A stretch of DNA of 64,000 nt from Streptomyces sp. Edi2 (GTDB lineage Bacteria; Actinomycetota; Actinomycetes; Streptomycetales; Streptomycetaceae). The notes under the pieces are model-generated. The model had not been told where the DNA came from. It ran no database searches and saw only the letters and a program-made list of their open reading frames with translations. Positions within the stretch are counted from its first letter, which is position 1. The number at the start of each line of letters is the position of its first letter. Where the stretch lies: assembly GCF_040253635.1 (NCBI RefSeq), contig NZ_JBEJGX010000003.1, positions 8,829,501 through 8,893,500 of the forward strand. The letters are read 5' to 3'. Made by a program: the position numbers and the translations under genes. Of the stretch, positions 62,328-64,000 are shown in pieces.

Positions 62328-62976
62328 CGGCTGTGGCGGGTATGAGCTGAAGGACGCGACGGGTGACCGGCGGCCGACCGGCTGCCGGTGTCACCCGTCG
62401 ATGTGCGGGCCCCTCGGCAGCCATGCCGTGCGGGGCCACACCATGCCCCGCGGCGCCCGTGAGGGGCGCCGGCTGACTGTGAAGCTCGTCACTGCCCACC
62501 TGGCCGGCGGGCCGTTGCCGGTACCGGCCGACGAGCGCACGTCGTCCGGATAGCGGCCCATATCCCGCACACCAGCCCCGCCCGCCACACCTTTCTGCGC
62601 ACGTCCCGTCGGTCGCGCGCGCGGCGGGCGCGCAGCGAGAGGTGCGCACGACCCGGCGCGCGTTTCTGCCCCGCCCCTGATCGCCGTGCCGGGGGCCTGC
62701 CGCGTGCTCAAGTCCCGTGCGGGGAAGTCTTCTTGAGGGTGGGCAAGCGGTGTGCGCTCTTCCCTGAACGGGCCGTCAGGGCGTGCCTCGACGGCGGTAC
62801 TTGGCATGTCCGGCGAGTACGTGATCGTCGCATTTGAGTCAAGAGAATCGCCGAAAACGAGCAAATGAAGCAACTTAGTGGCCAGATTGTCGCGTCTTCC
62901 GTGCAGAGTCATCAAACGGGGCCTTCAAGTGTGCCCCGCGCCAAGGGCTCGGAAACCGGGCTTCGAAGGAGAAGGT
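62328..62976. promoter_or_regulatory. Long intergenic region before the RiPP genes
   Basis: 649 bp with no credible gene. It holds a hairpin at 62357-62400 (11-bp CGACGGGTGAC/GTCACCCGTCG, probable terminator of the sigma operon), another at 62451-62471 (CGGCGCCC/GGGCGCCG), and an AT-richer stretch at 62820-62900 that is the likely RiPP promoter. Confidence 0.45.
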
Positions 62977-63168
62977 ATGCGACCGTTTGCGTTGAGCTAC
63001 GCCCGTCCGGCGGTGAAATCGCCGACGACCACCCCCTACAGCTATGACGCCACACGGCAACTCAACGTCCTCCCGGACGGGCGCCCGGCCACCTGTAGCC
63101 GGGCGGTGCTGCTGGCCACGGGCACCACTGCCTCCACCGCCGGTTCCAAGACCCACTTCGACGACTGA
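62977..63168 (+). CDS. tgmA: ATP-grasp-modified RiPP precursor (graspetide type)
   Basis: 63 residues. The leader RPFALSYARP then PYSYDATRQLNVLPDG matches the putative ATP-grasp-modified RiPP precursor family of actinomycetes. The C-terminal part has Thr/Ser/Lys donors (TTASTAGSKT) and Asp acceptors (HFDD), which a graspetide ligase would join by ester or amide bonds. AAGGAGAAGG precedes the ATG, and the ligase gene begins 6 nt after the stop. Confidence 0.88.
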   Translation: MRPFALSYARPAVKSPTTTPYSYDATRQLNVLPDGRPATCSRAVLLATGTTASTAGSKTHFDD

Positions 63169-63174
63169 GCGCCC

Positions 63175-64000
63175 ATGACCGTCCTGGTCCTCACCTGCGA
63201 GGAAGACTTGACGGCGGATATCGTGGTGTCCACGCTGCAGGACCTCGGTGTCCCGCTCGTCCGCCTCGACCCCGCCGACCTGCCCGGAAGGGTCGCCCTG
63301 TCGGCCGAGTACTCCGGGGACGACTTCCACGGATATCTCAAAGCGGGCACACGCATGGTGAGCCTCAGCAGCCTGCGTTCGGTATGGGTTCGCCGCCCCG
63401 GCACCCCCGGGGCACGCGCCCCGGAACAGTCCGCCTGGATCACGGCGGAATCCGAGCAGGCGCTCTACGGCATGCTCTCCTGCACCCCGGCGCGCTGGAT
63501 GAACCACCCCGTCGCGTCCATGCAGGCACGTAACAAGCCCTGGCAGCTCCATGTCGCCCATCGCAGCGGTTTCCTCGTGCCCCCCACGTTGGTCACCACA
63601 TTTCCGGCGGTCGCCCGGCAGTTCGCCGCGGCCCATCAGGACCTCGTGGTGAAATCGGTCAGCGGAAAGCACCCCGGTGACCCGCCACTCGTCCTGCCCA
63701 CCACGCGCATCAGCCCGGACGCGGACTTCAGCGGGGTCGCGGCCGGCCCCACCCTGCTCCAGCAGCACATCCACAAGGAGGCCGATATCCGGCTGACCTG
63801 CGTCGGCGAGCAGCTGTTCGCCGCCCGCAAGAAAGCCGACCCCGACGAAGTGGACAGCCGTTTCAGCCAGCACGGCACCTGGGAGCCTGCCGAGGTGCCG
63901 GACTCCGTCCAGCAGGCGGTGAGCACCTATATGTCCACCGCCCAACTTGCCTATGGTGCCTTTGACTTCGCCGAAGACCCGGACGGGACATGGTGGTTCC
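63175..64000 (+). CDS. tgmB: ATP-grasp RiPP maturase, cut by window end
   Basis: 275 codons in view, C-terminus missing. N-terminal VLVLTCEEDLTADIVVSTLQDLGVPLVRLDPADLP, VWVRRPGTPG, RWMNHPVASMQARNKPWQLHVAHRSGFLVPPTLVTT, LVVKSVSGK and LLQQHIHKEADIRLT match the MvdD/TgmB-type ATP-grasp peptide ligases. It should make side-chain ester or amide links in the upstream precursor. ATG at 63175; the ribosome site is weak, suggesting coupling to the precursor gene. Confidence 0.9.
   Translation, partial: MTVLVLTCEEDLTADIVVSTLQDLGVPLVRLDPADLPGRVALSAEYSGDDFHGYLKAGTRMVSLSSLRSVWVRRPGTPGARAPEQSAWITAESEQALYGMLSCTPARWMNHPVASMQARNKPWQLHVAHRSGFLVPPTLVTTFPAVARQFAAAHQDLVVKSVSGKHPGDPPLVLPTTRISPDADFSGVAAGPTLLQQHIHKEADIRLTCVGEQLFAARKKADPDEVDSRFSQHGTWEPAEVPDSVQQAVSTYMSTAQLAYGAFDFAEDPDGTWWF

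Noticed and set aside
62391..62915. 174-codon minus-strand ORF in the gap before the RiPP genes
   Set aside because: No family resemblance, no ribosome site, Arg/Pro-rich shadow composition, and it crosses two hairpins.

Overview
The window is high-GC actinomycete chromosome, almost certainly Streptomyces. The signs are G/C-ending codons, GTG/TTG starts with GGAGG-type ribosome sites, long ATGA/GTGA-coupled operons, and a streptomycete mix of NRPS, carotenoid, exopolysaccharide and RiPP genes. No tRNA, rRNA, transposase, integrase or CRISPR array was seen. Gene calls and domain assignments come from reading the translations by eye; no database search was run.

Layout. 101-607: a DinB-fold protein. 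900-13674 (minus strand): an NRPS operon in the order exporter, free-standing condensation-like protein, C-A-PCP, A-PCP, A-PCP, then a terminal C-(A small subdomain only)-PCP-reductase-like gene carrying an apparent 1-nt frameshift. A 33-codon Cys-containing leader ORF with a hairpin at its end lies just upstream of the exporter. A TetR regulator (14029) sits next to this operon, and a secreted, lipoprotein-type agmatine-deiminase-family enzyme (14697) diverges from TetR. Related GACCGAA-type palindromic sites occur in both promoter regions. 15923-21985 (minus): a compact operon of ATP-grasp ligase, dikinase with unusual domain order, MFS exporter, methyltransferase and SnoaL-like protein, divergent from a PAS-LuxR regulator (22322). 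It looks like an uncharacterised small-molecule or peptide pathway. 23826-24761: two convergent genes for related secreted proteins sharing a CINGPV-SGN motif. 24949-26891: two tandem CitE/malyl-CoA-lyase-like enzymes.

27071-42870: a cell-surface polysaccharide locus. It holds a secreted beta-helix lipoprotein, a CDP-alcohol phosphatidyltransferase, a TagD-like cytidylyltransferase, a secreted beta-propeller protein, a Wzx flippase, a Wzz/kinase-like protein, a Wzy-like polymerase, two GT4 glycosyltransferases, a WcaF-like acyltransferase, gmd and fcl (GDP-fucose synthesis), and a WcaJ-like initiating phosphoglycosyltransferase. 43159-49284 is more ordinary: AIM24 protein, RNase HI with a Cys-rich tail, a RidA remnant, an FUSC membrane protein, a DUF4232-like secreted protein and an NAD-dependent epimerase.

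49708-62327: a carotenoid (isorenieratene-type) locus. Thioesterase, 14-TM exporter, ACP and ketosynthase genes run directly into crtI-crtB-Rieske, facing crtY-crtU. No crtE is present. An ECF sigma factor with a zinc-type anti-sigma factor follows. 62977-64000: a graspetide-type RiPP precursor and the start of its ATP-grasp maturase, cut off by the window edge.

Most genes end at convincing GC-rich hairpins, which are listed. The regions most likely to hold undescribed biology are the ATP-grasp/dikinase operon, the NRPS operon with its leader ORF and shared TetR sites, and the ACP-ketosynthase-carotenoid arrangement.
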